Under the pieces are notes generated by a model that had not been told where the DNA came from, did not search any database, and saw only the letters and a program-made list of their open reading frames with translations. A DNA stretch of 18,821 bases from M2408 sp046303515 (GTDB taxonomy: Bacteria; Bacteroidota; Bacteroidia; Flavobacteriales_D; Crocinitomicaceae): positions 1 to 18,821 of the forward strand of contig JBKCGI010000216.1 of NCBI GenBank assembly GCA_046303515.1, read 5' to 3'. Below, piece after piece: positions 7,716 through 14,029 of this stretch. Position numbers and translations under genes: made by a program. How positions within the stretch are numbered: the stretch's first letter is position 1; the number at the start of each line of letters is the position of its first letter.

Positions 7716-8141
7716 ATGAAACTTCGAGCACACTTTTATCTATTAAATGAAAACTTTTCGCCAGAATATGCTGAGGCAAATCATGGAGGGAAAGAAACTG
7801 AAAACAATCAATTGTACGAATGGGAGGACGAATTGGAGGTTGGAGATTTAAGTAAAATCCAGATAAATCGCAACGCAATTATTCCAATGCAAGGTTATTT
7901 GCCAACAGACGAATATTTTTCCGTTGAGGCAACAAATATGCTTCAGGTAGAATTAACGACTTCCAAAGACGAAAAAGCATATTTAGGAATTTCTGAATCT
8001 ATTTTAGATCATTTTGAATTTGATGAAAATTCTGAAATGAGTGAATTACGTGTTTACATCAAGGATTACGAACCACATGGAAATCCAGTTCCAGGAATTT
8101 ACATCGCATCAAAAGAATTCCCTAAAGAATTGATATTCTAA
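7716..8141 (+). CDS. Unknown acidic cytoplasmic protein
   Basis: Encodes 141 aa, strongly acidic (for example EWEDELEVGD, DHFEFDENSEMSEL, KDYEPHGNPVPG), without signal peptide or membrane segment. It starts MKLRAHFYLLNENFSPEYAEANHGG. I do not recognise the family and see no catalytic motif. Its stop overlaps the start of the ABC ATPase gene by one base (TAATG, 8139-8143), so the two are translationally coupled and may act together. The start at 7716 follows the lipoprotein stop by 11 nt. Confidence 0.72.
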   Translation: MKLRAHFYLLNENFSPEYAEANHGGKETENNQLYEWEDELEVGDLSKIQINRNAIIPMQGYLPTDEYFSVEATNMLQVELTTSKDEKAYLGISESILDHFEFDENSEMSELRVYIKDYEPHGNPVPGIYIASKEFPKELIF

Positions 8142-9064
8142 TGCTTAGTGTAAAAAACATTTCTTTTTCACGCGACAAAGCAATTCTAGACAAGATTTCC
8201 CTTTCCTTAAAAACCGGAAATTTTCTAGGAATTGTAGGTCCAAGTGGCGCTGGGAAGTCAACTTTACTTAAAATTATTGCTGGTTTGTTGGATGCAGATC
8301 AAGGAGAAGTAATTTTAGACGGAGAAAAAATTCTTGGTCCAAAAGACAAATTAATTCCGGGAAATCCTAATATTCAATTGGTAAACCAAGATTTTGCCTT
8401 AGATATTTACCATACTGTTTACGAGAATTTAGTTGTTAGAACTGGTCATCTTTCTAAAGAAATTCGAGAGGATTTTATTACTGAATTACTTGATTTAACA
8501 GAACTCACTAGTCTCAAGACACACAAGGCACATGAATTGTCAGGTGGAGAACAACAGCGTTTGGCACTTGCGAGAGCATTAGCTTTGGAACCAAAGGTAA
8601 TTTTGCTGGATGAGCCATTTTCCCACTTAGATGCACACATCAAACGCAAAATTTCGAGTTATTTATTGGATTTAAAACGCGTTCGTAAAACCACTTTTAT
8701 TTTAGTTTCTCATGATGGACAAGAAATTTTACATTTATGTGAACAAATTGCATTTTTCGATAAGGGGAATTTCCAACGAGTAGATTCCCCAGAAAACTTT
8801 TATTTCGAGCCAAAATCTTATGAGGAAGGATTATTTTTTGGCGAGTTAAATCGTGTAAAAATCAACCGCAGAGAAATTTTATTTAGACCGAATCAGTTTT
8901 CCTTTCAAGTTGACACCAATAAAACTGAACTAAAAATTTCTTTTAAGAAAAAAATATTTTTTGGTGCTTTTACAATGGCTTTATACAAGTACAAACAAAC
9001 TTCAATCTACCTTCAAATTGAAAATAAAATTAACGCTGAGGAGATAAATACTATATTTGTTTAA
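8141..9064 (+). CDS. ABC transporter ATP-binding protein with C-terminal extension, no adjacent permease
   Basis: Encodes 307 aa. Nucleotide-binding features are all present: Walker A GPSGAGKST (33-41), Q-loop Gln83, signature LSGGEQQR (133-140), Walker B VILLDEP (153-159), D-loop SHLD, and H-loop His191 in VSHD. The ATPase domain ends near residue 225 and ~80 further residues follow, beta-rich, in the position of the TOBE-like regulatory domain of importer ATPases such as PotA, FbpC or ModC. No permease or substrate-binding protein is encoded nearby; instead it sits in a tight cluster between an unknown acidic protein (1-nt overlap) and a YihY-type membrane protein (6-nt gap). It may work with a permease encoded elsewhere, or not be a transporter subunit at all. 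Substrate unknown. Confidence 0.88.
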   Translation: MLSVKNISFSRDKAILDKISLSLKTGNFLGIVGPSGAGKSTLLKIIAGLLDADQGEVILDGEKILGPKDKLIPGNPNIQLVNQDFALDIYHTVYENLVVRTGHLSKEIREDFITELLDLTELTSLKTHKAHELSGGEQQRLALARALALEPKVILLDEPFSHLDAHIKRKISSYLLDLKRVRKTTFILVSHDGQEILHLCEQIAFFDKGNFQRVDSPENFYFEPKSYEEGLFFGELNRVKINRREILFRPNQFSFQVDTNKTELKISFKKKIFFGAFTMALYKYKQTSIYLQIENKINAEEINTIFV

Positions 9065-9070
9065 AATCTA

Positions 9071-9967
9071 ATGGCCAAAAAAAAGCAAATACGAACAAAA
9101 TTAACTTGGAGGGAAACTTTTCACTTGTATAAAGATACAATTTTAGAATTTTCGAAAGAAAAAACTTTTATTCACAGTGCCTCTCTTTCTTATTACACCG
9201 TATTATCTTTAGTTCCAATCATTTACCTGAGCATTGTTTCTTTTGGAAAAATTATTGGTCAGGAAACCATGGTAAAAATTATTTCCAATTTTTTAAAAGA
9301 CAATATTGGAATCCAAGACATAAAAGGAATCTTAGAATTTCTAAATCAGATGAATTTTGAGAAAAGTAATTTCTGGATGCAAACTGTTGTAATTATCACA
9401 CTTTTGATATCGTGTTCAGCTTTATTCAATTCCTTAAAATTTAGTATGAATGAGTTTTATGACATTGAAAAGAAATTCACTTCAAACAAAAAAATGATTA
9501 TTTCTAGCTTGGGCGCACGATTGAAATCAATTGGAATTTTAGCCTTTTTTGGTTTTTCAATTGTAGTGACCTACTTTTTTCAAACGATTTTGATTTCTTT
9601 TGGAACGAAGCTATTTTCTGATTTAAGTTTCATGCAATGGGTTGTCTACACCTTTACGCAACACCTCTTGGCCATCATCTCTAATATTTTTATTTTTTGG
9701 TTGATTTTTAAATTTTTACATGACGCATTTGTGCCTTGGAAAATCGCCTTAGCAGGTAGCGTTTTTACCTCTATTCTTTTATATATCGGGCAATTGCTGA
9801 TAAAATATTACCTCACAAATTACTTTTTCGCTAGAGATACGGGACTCGCTGGAACAATTTTAGTCATTTTGGTTTGGATGTATTATACCTCTCAAATCAT
9901 CTTTTTAGGAGCAAAATTCACCTCAGTTTATGCTCAAAAACTTGGAAAACCACTTCAAGTTGATTAA
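9071..9967 (+). CDS. YihY/virulence factor BrkB family inner-membrane protein
   Basis: Encodes 298 aa with about six hydrophobic segments (roughly 38-58, 102-122, 152-176, 192-216, 224-246, 258-280) and a basic N-terminus (MAKKKQIRTK). Family marks are HSASLSYYTVLSLVPI near the first segment and GLAGTILVILVWMYYTSQIIFLGAKFTSVYAQ near the last, the classic YihY/BrkB ending. The family was once labelled RNase BN in error and its function remains poorly defined; transport roles have been proposed. It is the last gene of the plus-strand cluster begun at 6918, 6 nt after the ABC ATPase. About 90 bp separate it from the repressor gene. Confidence 0.9.
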   Translation: MAKKKQIRTKLTWRETFHLYKDTILEFSKEKTFIHSASLSYYTVLSLVPIIYLSIVSFGKIIGQETMVKIISNFLKDNIGIQDIKGILEFLNQMNFEKSNFWMQTVVIITLLISCSALFNSLKFSMNEFYDIEKKFTSNKKMIISSLGARLKSIGILAFFGFSIVVTYFFQTILISFGTKLFSDLSFMQWVVYTFTQHLLAIISNIFIFWLIFKFLHDAFVPWKIALAGSVFTSILLYIGQLLIKYYLTNYFFARDTGLAGTILVILVWMYYTSQIIFLGAKFTSVYAQKLGKPLQVD

Positions 9968-9974
9968 TTTTTAA

Positions 9975-9986
9975 GCAAACATTTGC
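9975..9986. promoter_or_regulatory. Inverted repeat GCAAA-CA-TTTGC upstream of the XRE/S24 gene
   Basis: A perfect 5-bp dyad with 2-bp spacer. The same half-sites recur 49 bp downstream with a wider spacing (10024-10045) and again across the start codon (GCAAA at 10063-10067). I infer possible operator half-sites for the regulator encoded at 10061. Confidence 0.4.
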
Positions 9987-10023
9987 ACAATTAAAATATT
10001 TTGATTAATTTTCCGTCAAATTA

Positions 10024-10045
10024 GCAAAGTTATTGGCAGCTTTGC
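10024..10045. promoter_or_regulatory. Candidate operator: GCAAAG-N10-CTTTGC dyad
   Basis: Perfect 6-bp inverted repeat (10024-10029 and 10040-10045) with a 10-bp spacer, 16 bp upstream of ATG 10061. Spacing and position suit autorepression by the dimeric HTH regulator encoded just downstream. No exact TAnnTTTG box is seen in this gap, so the promoter itself is unplaced. Confidence 0.5.
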
Positions 10046-10060
10046 AGGTAAAATTTAGGT

Positions 10061-10858
10061 ATGCAAATCGGAACAAACTTAAAAGTCTTACGCAAACATT
10101 TCGGAAACTCACAAGAGGAAATGGCTACATTGCTAAAATTAACACGCTCATCTTATAGTGGTTATGAAAATAATGTTGCTGAACCAAGTATTGCAACTTT
10201 AGTTCTGTTAAGTGGAATTTATGGTATTTCTTTAGATATTATTCTTAAAAAAGACCTTTCAACATTTTCAGATGAAGAATTAAACTTCATTTTTTCGGAT
10301 CAAAGTGATTTAAAAGGTCAAAATTTACGCATTTTAACCAGTGTTGTAAATGAAGACAATGAAGAATTAATCGAAATGATTCCAGAAAAAGCTCGAGCAG
10401 GATATTCTTTAGGTTATTCGGATCCAGAATATTTGAAAATTCTACCAACTTTTAGTTTACCTTTTTTATCTAAGGACAGAAAATATCGCTCTTTTCCGAT
10501 CAAAGGAGACAGTATGCCACCAGTTTCTGAAGGTTCATTTGTAGTAGCGGAATACATTCAAAATTGGATGTTAATCAAAAATGAAACTCCTTGTATCGTT
10601 GTGACAAAAGAAGATGGAATTGTTTTCAAGATTGTTTACAATCATTTAACGGAAAATCAGACTTTAGTGCTGCATTCTACGAATCCACTTTATCTGCCTT
10701 ACGAAGTAAATGGAAAGGATATCATTGAAATTTGGAAGTTTGTAAATTATATTTCACCTGATTTACCAGAAATAAAATTGGATGACCAACAATTGAATAA
10801 ATCCATTCAAAATATTCAAAAAGAAATTAGTGAAATTAAATTGCATTTAAAGAAATAA
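10061..10858 (+). CDS. XRE-family repressor with S24 (LexA/CI-like) self-cleavage domain
   Basis: Encodes 265 aa. An XRE/Cro-type helix-turn-helix occupies about residues 5-62 (LRKHFGNSQEEMATLLKLTRSSYSGYENNVAEPS). After a linker comes AGY (Ala113-Gly114 in KARAGYSLGYSDPEY), in the place of the Ala-Gly scissile bond of LexA/CI. The S24 peptidase fold follows with nucleophile Ser151 in IKGDSMPP and general-base Lys190 in GIVFKIVY; the 39-residue Ser-Lys spacing is close to LexA. Thus induced autocleavage is plausible. The last ~25 residues (QQLNKSIQNIQKEISEIKLHLKK) look like a coiled coil, an addition to the usual core. No phage genes are nearby, so it is probably a resident stress regulator. 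Dyads at 9975-10045 may be its operator. A non-coding transcript starts just after its stop. Confidence 0.9.
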   Translation: MQIGTNLKVLRKHFGNSQEEMATLLKLTRSSYSGYENNVAEPSIATLVLLSGIYGISLDIILKKDLSTFSDEELNFIFSDQSDLKGQNLRILTSVVNEDNEELIEMIPEKARAGYSLGYSDPEYLKILPTFSLPFLSKDRKYRSFPIKGDSMPPVSEGSFVVAEYIQNWMLIKNETPCIVVTKEDGIVFKIVYNHLTENQTLVLHSTNPLYLPYEVNGKDIIEIWKFVNYISPDLPEIKLDDQQLNKSIQNIQKEISEIKLHLKK

Positions 10859-10871
10859 TTTTTTATTTTTG
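10841..10871 (+). promoter_or_regulatory. Strong Bacteroidota-type promoter for the downstream structured RNA
   Basis: TTG (10841-10843), a 20-nt spacer and TATTTTTG (10864-10871) make a complete -33/-7 promoter. The -33 box lies within the last codons of the XRE/S24 gene. Transcription would begin near 10876, where no credible coding sequence follows. Confidence 0.6.
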
Positions 10872-10875
10872 TTGA

Positions 10876-11112
10876 AGGTACACTTGATAGAGATCAAGGA
10901 AGAGACCATTCTCGTTCATTCGGGAGACCCATGCAGTATATTTTGAAGCTTAACATTTTGACCTTAAGAGGAAGCAATGTTAACCAATGGCGGGCCACAT
11001 TCGTCTTTTGACGAACTGAGATTGTATCATAACGGTGGATTACAAAAGGTTGGCTGTTACTCTAAACGTGCGTTTCTGAAGTCTTCAGAAATTCAGCTGC
11101 ATGGGTTTATTT
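10876..11112 (+). ncRNA. Structured non-coding RNA candidate, class unassigned
   Basis: A ~235-nt transcript is predicted from the promoter at 10841-10871. Pairings seen by eye: hairpin CTTGAT/ATCAAG at 10882-10897; TTCTCG/CGGGAG at about 10911-10926; a long-range perfect 10-bp stem ACCCATGCAG (10927-10936) with CTGCATGGGT (11097-11106), continued by TTTTGAAG (10941-10948) with CTTCAGAA (11083-11090, one G-U); inside it, TTAACATT/AATGTTAA (about 10950-10983), TTCGTC-TTTT-GACGAA (11000-11015), TTGTATC/GATTACAA with one bulge (11022-11045) and AAACG/CGTTT (11064-11075). The closing stem is followed at once by TTTATTTTATT, a terminator-like tail. It lacks tmRNA, RNase P and canonical SRP signatures. 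A 6S-type RNA is conceivable, given size and long closing stem, but I cannot confirm this. The short ORF across it (10977-11165) is not gene-like. Confidence 0.62.
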
Positions 11113-11124
11113 TATTAGCTTTTA

Positions 11125-11265
11125 GCCACAGATACACAGATTTATTTTGTGAATTTAAACCGTGAAAACTTTAAAGTTTCTTGTATTAGCGAAAAGTAAA
11201 TTTACTTTTCAATTTGTGAAATTATGATAAAATATTAGTTTTAAAATTATCTGTGCATCTGTGGC
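11125..11265. repeat. Nested palindromic element with CCACAGAT-type inverted ends
   Basis: Outer 17-bp arms GCCACAGATACACAGAT (11125-11141) and ATCTGTGCATCTGTGGC (11249-11265) are inverted copies with one mismatch. Between them are two perfect palindromes, AAACTTTAAAGTTT (11166-11179) and a 20-bp one of the form GAAAAGTAAA/TTTACTTTTC (11191-11210). There is no coding capacity. Intergenic hairpins with CCACAGAT ends are, to my memory, recurrent in Bacteroidota genomes. It separates the ncRNA from a convergent minus-strand gene and may also stop transcription. The remaining bases to 11310 show nothing. Confidence 0.7.
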
Positions 11266-11310
11266 AAATAATTTCAGCCAAATAATGCTATTTCATAATA
11301 TTATCTAAAA

Positions 11311-12066
11311 TCAAAATCCCTCAAAAGCTCCCAAACCAAACAAGGCGAAATCGTATTTTGCAGGATCATTTGGGTCTAATTTCATGAGCGTTTCTTGAAT
11401 TTCTTCGACAGAAGTCCAGTCATTTTGGGTACGTTTTAAAATCCCTAATTTTCGTGCAACATTACCCGTATGTACATCCAAAGGCAAATGCAATTCAGAC
11501 ATGGGAACTTTATCCCAAATTCCAAAATCAACTCCTTTATTGTCTTTTCGGCACATCCATCTCAAATACATGCAAATCCTTTTACTCGAAGAATTTTTCA
11601 TCGGATTGGCAATGTGTTTTTCGCTTCGACTTAGATGTTCAGCCAATAAAAATTGTTCCCTGAAATTATAAATTCTGCCTTTAAAACTTTTATGTTCAGG
11701 ATGATAGGCAAATAGATTTTCTAAATTGGATGTCTTGTAAATTTGATGTAAAGACCTGAAAAAGAAATCCAAATCAATTTCATTAAAAGTTCGGTGAACA
11801 AATTTGAAATCTTTGTGAGAATCATAATTCATCACAAATTCATGCGGTTGATTTCCCATTAATTGGATCAACTTTTCACCATTTGTAATAATTGATTTAC
11901 GGTTACCCCAAGCTATTGTAGCGATTATAAAAGCAATAATTTCAATATCTTCTTTTTTGGAAAACCGATGCGGAATCTGAATTGGATCCGTTTCAATAAA
12001 ATTTGGATTGTTGAATTCTTCCGCCTTGAGGTTGAGAAATTCTTGAAGTTCAGAGAAATTAAGCAT
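11311..12066 (-). CDS. TIGR02757 (DUF2400) family protein
   Basis: Encodes 251 aa from ATG 12066. Recognised by IAFIIATIAWGNRKSI near the N-terminus, the central SSSKRICMYLRWMCRKDNKGVDFGIW segment, and LHLPLDVHTGNVARKLGILKR, which together typify this conserved bacterial family of unknown function; its helical arrangement recalls the HhH-GPD base-excision glycosylase fold, but the typical catalytic lysine/aspartate pair cannot be confirmed here. It is cytoplasmic, with no signal or membrane segment. A GTG three bases upstream (12069) is possible, but the ATG forms a TGATG stop-start overlap with the LolD-like gene, indicating translational coupling. That conserved neighbourhood is the only functional hint. 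Confidence 0.85.
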   Translation of the reverse strand: MLNFSELQEFLNLKAEEFNNPNFIETDPIQIPHRFSKKEDIEIIAFIIATIAWGNRKSIITNGEKLIQLMGNQPHEFVMNYDSHKDFKFVHRTFNEIDLDFFFRSLHQIYKTSNLENLFAYHPEHKSFKGRIYNFREQFLLAEHLSRSEKHIANPMKNSSSKRICMYLRWMCRKDNKGVDFGIWDKVPMSELHLPLDVHTGNVARKLGILKRTQNDWTSVEEIQETLMKLDPNDPAKYDFALFGLGAFEGF

Positions 12067-12719
12067 CACACAATCAAACCATCATTCATAACCAATTTGC
12101 GGTCAGCCATATTTGCCAAAGATTCGTTGTGCGTTACAATCACAAAGGTTTGTTTGAATTTATCTCTTAAATCGAAAAAAAGTTGGTGCAATTCGTCTGA
12201 ATTTTTAGAATCTAAATTTCCAGAAGGTTCGTCTGCAAAAACGATTGCTGGTTTGTTCATCAAGGCTCTAGCGACAGAAACACGCTGTTGTTCACCACCT
12301 GATAATTCATTTGGTTTGTGTTCCAAACGATGAGAAATATGCAAAATATCAAATAATTCTTTCGCTCTTTCTCTGGCATTTGCAATACTTTCTCCCTTGA
12401 TTAAAGCAGGTAAAATTGCGTTTTCAATCGCTGTAAATTCAGGTAATAACTGATGAAATTGGAAAATAAATCCCAATTGCGTATTTCGAAACTTTGCCAA
12501 AGCATTTTGGTTGAGTGAATAGGTATCAACGTTGTTAATCAATACTTTCCCAGAATCTTGCTTGTCTAAAGTTCCTAAAATTTGAAGTAAAGTTGTTTTA
12601 CCTGCTCCAGATGAACCGACAATGGAAACAATTTCACCTTCTTGAATTTCTAGGCTCACACCTTTTAGAACTTCTAAAGATTCAAATTTTTTGGAAATAT
12701 TTTCAGCAACTAAAATCAT
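12066..12719 (-). CDS. ABC transporter ATP-binding protein, LolD/MacB-like
   Basis: Encodes 217 aa, one nucleotide-binding domain with no extension. Walker A GSSGAGKTT (35-43), Q-loop FQFHQLLPEFTA (Gln87), signature LSGGEQQRVSVARAL (139 onward), Walker B IVFADEPSGNLD (159-170) and H-loop His197 in VTHN are all intact. The FQFHQLLPEFTA and DEPSGNLD wording is characteristic of the LolD/FtsE/MacB branch, whose members energise extraction of lipoproteins or other envelope substrates from the inner membrane. No permease is adjacent, so the partner must be elsewhere and the LolD label is by similarity only. It starts 9 nt downstream of ribBA and overlaps the next gene by one base, so the three form a probable operon. 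Confidence 0.88.
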   Translation of the reverse strand: MILVAENISKKFESLEVLKGVSLEIQEGEIVSIVGSSGAGKTTLLQILGTLDKQDSGKVLINNVDTYSLNQNALAKFRNTQLGFIFQFHQLLPEFTAIENAILPALIKGESIANARERAKELFDILHISHRLEHKPNELSGGEQQRVSVARALMNKPAIVFADEPSGNLDSKNSDELHQLFFDLRDKFKQTFVIVTHNESLANMADRKLVMNDGLIV

Positions 12720-12728
12720 GAAGATTAA

Positions 12729-13946
12729 TTATTTTTCACCCATTTTAAGGGAATGTCCCATTTTATCTTTTTTGGTTTGCAAATAACTCTCGTTATGGAT
12801 ATTACTTTTTATTTCAATAGCCACGTTTTCAGTTATTTGTAGGCCATAACCAACCAAACCAGTTCTTTTTGTTGGGTTATTGGTCATCAATTTCATTTTT
12901 GTCACATTCAAATCACGCAAAATTTGAGCACCAATTCCATAATCGCGCTCATCACCTTGAAAACCAAGTTTTAAATTTGCCTCCAAGGTATCGTATCCTT
13001 CTTCTTGTAATTTATATGCTTTTAATTTATTCAATAAACCGATGCCTCTACCCTCTTGATTCATGTATAAAATCACACCTTTTCCAGCTTCATTAATCAT
13101 GGTCATTGCTTTTTCCAATTGTGGACCACAATCACATCTGCAAGAGCCAAAAATATCACCCGTCATACAAGAAGAATGTACACGAACCAAAACGGATTCA
13201 TCTTCTGCCCATTCCCCTTTTACTAAGGCCAAATGTTCAGTTCCAGTTAATTTTTCTTTGTAACAAAACATGTGAAAATCACCAAATTTTGTTGGCATAT
13301 TTACATCCACTTCACGCTCAATTAAACTGTCGTGTTTCAATCGGTATTCAATCAAATCTTCGATAGAAATGATTTTCATGTTATGTTTTTCGGCAATTAC
13401 CAATAATTCTGGTAAACGAGCCATTGTTCCATCTTCATTCAAAATTTCAACAATCACACCTGCACGTTCGAAACCAGCTAATTTTGCTAAATCAATTGCC
13501 GCTTCAGTGTGTCCAGCTCTTCTCAAAACACCACCTTTACGAGCTCTCAATGGAAAAATATGTCCTGGTTTACCTAAATCTTCAGGTTTTGTGTTTTTAT
13601 CAACTAAGGCTTGTACCGTTTTAGAACGATCGCTTGCAGAAATCCCAGTTGTGCAACCATGTCCAATTAAGTCAATCGAAACTGTAAAAGGAGTTTCATA
13701 GGTCGCTGTATTTGCTGCAACCATCAAATCTAAACCCAATTCGTCGCAACGGTCTTCCACCAAAGGAACACATATCAAACCTCTACCATGCGTAGCCATA
13801 AAATTGATTAATTCTGGCGTAACATTTCGCGCTGCGGTTAAAAAATCGCCTTCATTTTCACGATCTTCATCGTCCACAACAATGATGATTTTTCCGTCCT
13901 TAATATCCTGGATTGCTTCTTCAACTGTGTTTAGTTTCGAACTCAT
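12729..13946 (-). CDS. ribBA: Bifunctional DHBP synthase / GTP cyclohydrolase II
   Basis: Encodes 405 aa joining the two entry enzymes of riboflavin synthesis. Residues 1-205 are 3,4-dihydroxy-2-butanone 4-phosphate synthase, making the four-carbon unit from ribulose 5-phosphate: acidic motif DDEDRENEGDF (25-35), GHGCTTGISASDRSKT, and RRAGHTEAAIDLA. Residues 210-400 are GTP cyclohydrolase II: zinc cysteines Cys260, Cys271, Cys273 (SSCMTGD...CRCDCG), NQEGRGIG, DYGIGAQIL and TNNPTKRTG. Both active sites look complete, unlike RibBA relatives with one dead half. A TTG at 13964 would add six residues, but MSSKLNTVEEAI is the family start and the -7 box overlaps that stretch. No FMN riboswitch-like leader fits in the short upstream gap. 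It heads an operon with the LolD-like and TIGR02757 genes. Confidence 0.96.
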   Translation of the reverse strand: MSSKLNTVEEAIQDIKDGKIIIVVDDEDRENEGDFLTAARNVTPELINFMATHGRGLICVPLVEDRCDELGLDLMVAANTATYETPFTVSIDLIGHGCTTGISASDRSKTVQALVDKNTKPEDLGKPGHIFPLRARKGGVLRRAGHTEAAIDLAKLAGFERAGVIVEILNEDGTMARLPELLVIAEKHNMKIISIEDLIEYRLKHDSLIEREVDVNMPTKFGDFHMFCYKEKLTGTEHLALVKGEWAEDESVLVRVHSSCMTGDIFGSCRCDCGPQLEKAMTMINEAGKGVILYMNQEGRGIGLLNKLKAYKLQEEGYDTLEANLKLGFQGDERDYGIGAQILRDLNVTKMKLMTNNPTKRTGLVGYGLQITENVAIEIKSNIHNESYLQTKKDKMGHSLKMGEK

Positions 13947-13961
13947 TTTTGTTTTTTTGTA

Positions 13962-13969
13962 CAAAAGTA
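13962..13969 (-). promoter_or_regulatory. -7 box for ribBA (minus strand)
   Basis: On the minus strand TACTTTTG matches TAnnTTTG, leaving a leader of about 10 nt to ATG 13946. No TTG is found 18-21 nt upstream, so the match is partial. Confidence 0.45.
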
Positions 13970-13983
13970 TCTAAAATTCTGCT

Positions 13984-14013
13984 TTTGAGATAGCGTATTT
14001 TTATTTATCTTTG
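13984..14013 (+). promoter_or_regulatory. Promoter for the secreted protein gene at 14030
   Basis: TTTG (13984-13987), an 18-nt spacer and TATCTTTG (14006-14013) form a full -33/-7 pair, 16 nt upstream of ATG 14030. It is divergent from the ribBA promoter. Confidence 0.6.
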
Positions 14014-14029
14014 ATAAAAAATCGATTTT

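Noticed and set aside
10061..10858. Prophage or integrative element around the S24 repressor
   Set aside because: No integrase, structural, replication or excision genes and no attachment-site repeats in the window.
10950..10983. SRP RNA (4.5S) domain IV hairpin
   Set aside because: GGAAGCAA on the 3' side resembles the conserved AGCA strand, but the opposite strand lacks the CAGG element and the loop is not a GGAA-type tetraloop.
10876..11112. tmRNA or RNase P RNA
   Set aside because: No tRNA-like T-arm or acceptor ending in CCA, no tag reading frame ending in ALAA, and none of the conserved RNase P core boxes.
10977..11165. 62-codon ORF across the structured RNA region
   Set aside because: Its residues show no domain, signal or family pattern, it spans several RNA stems and the inverted-repeat arm, and it begins 100 nt into the predicted transcript.
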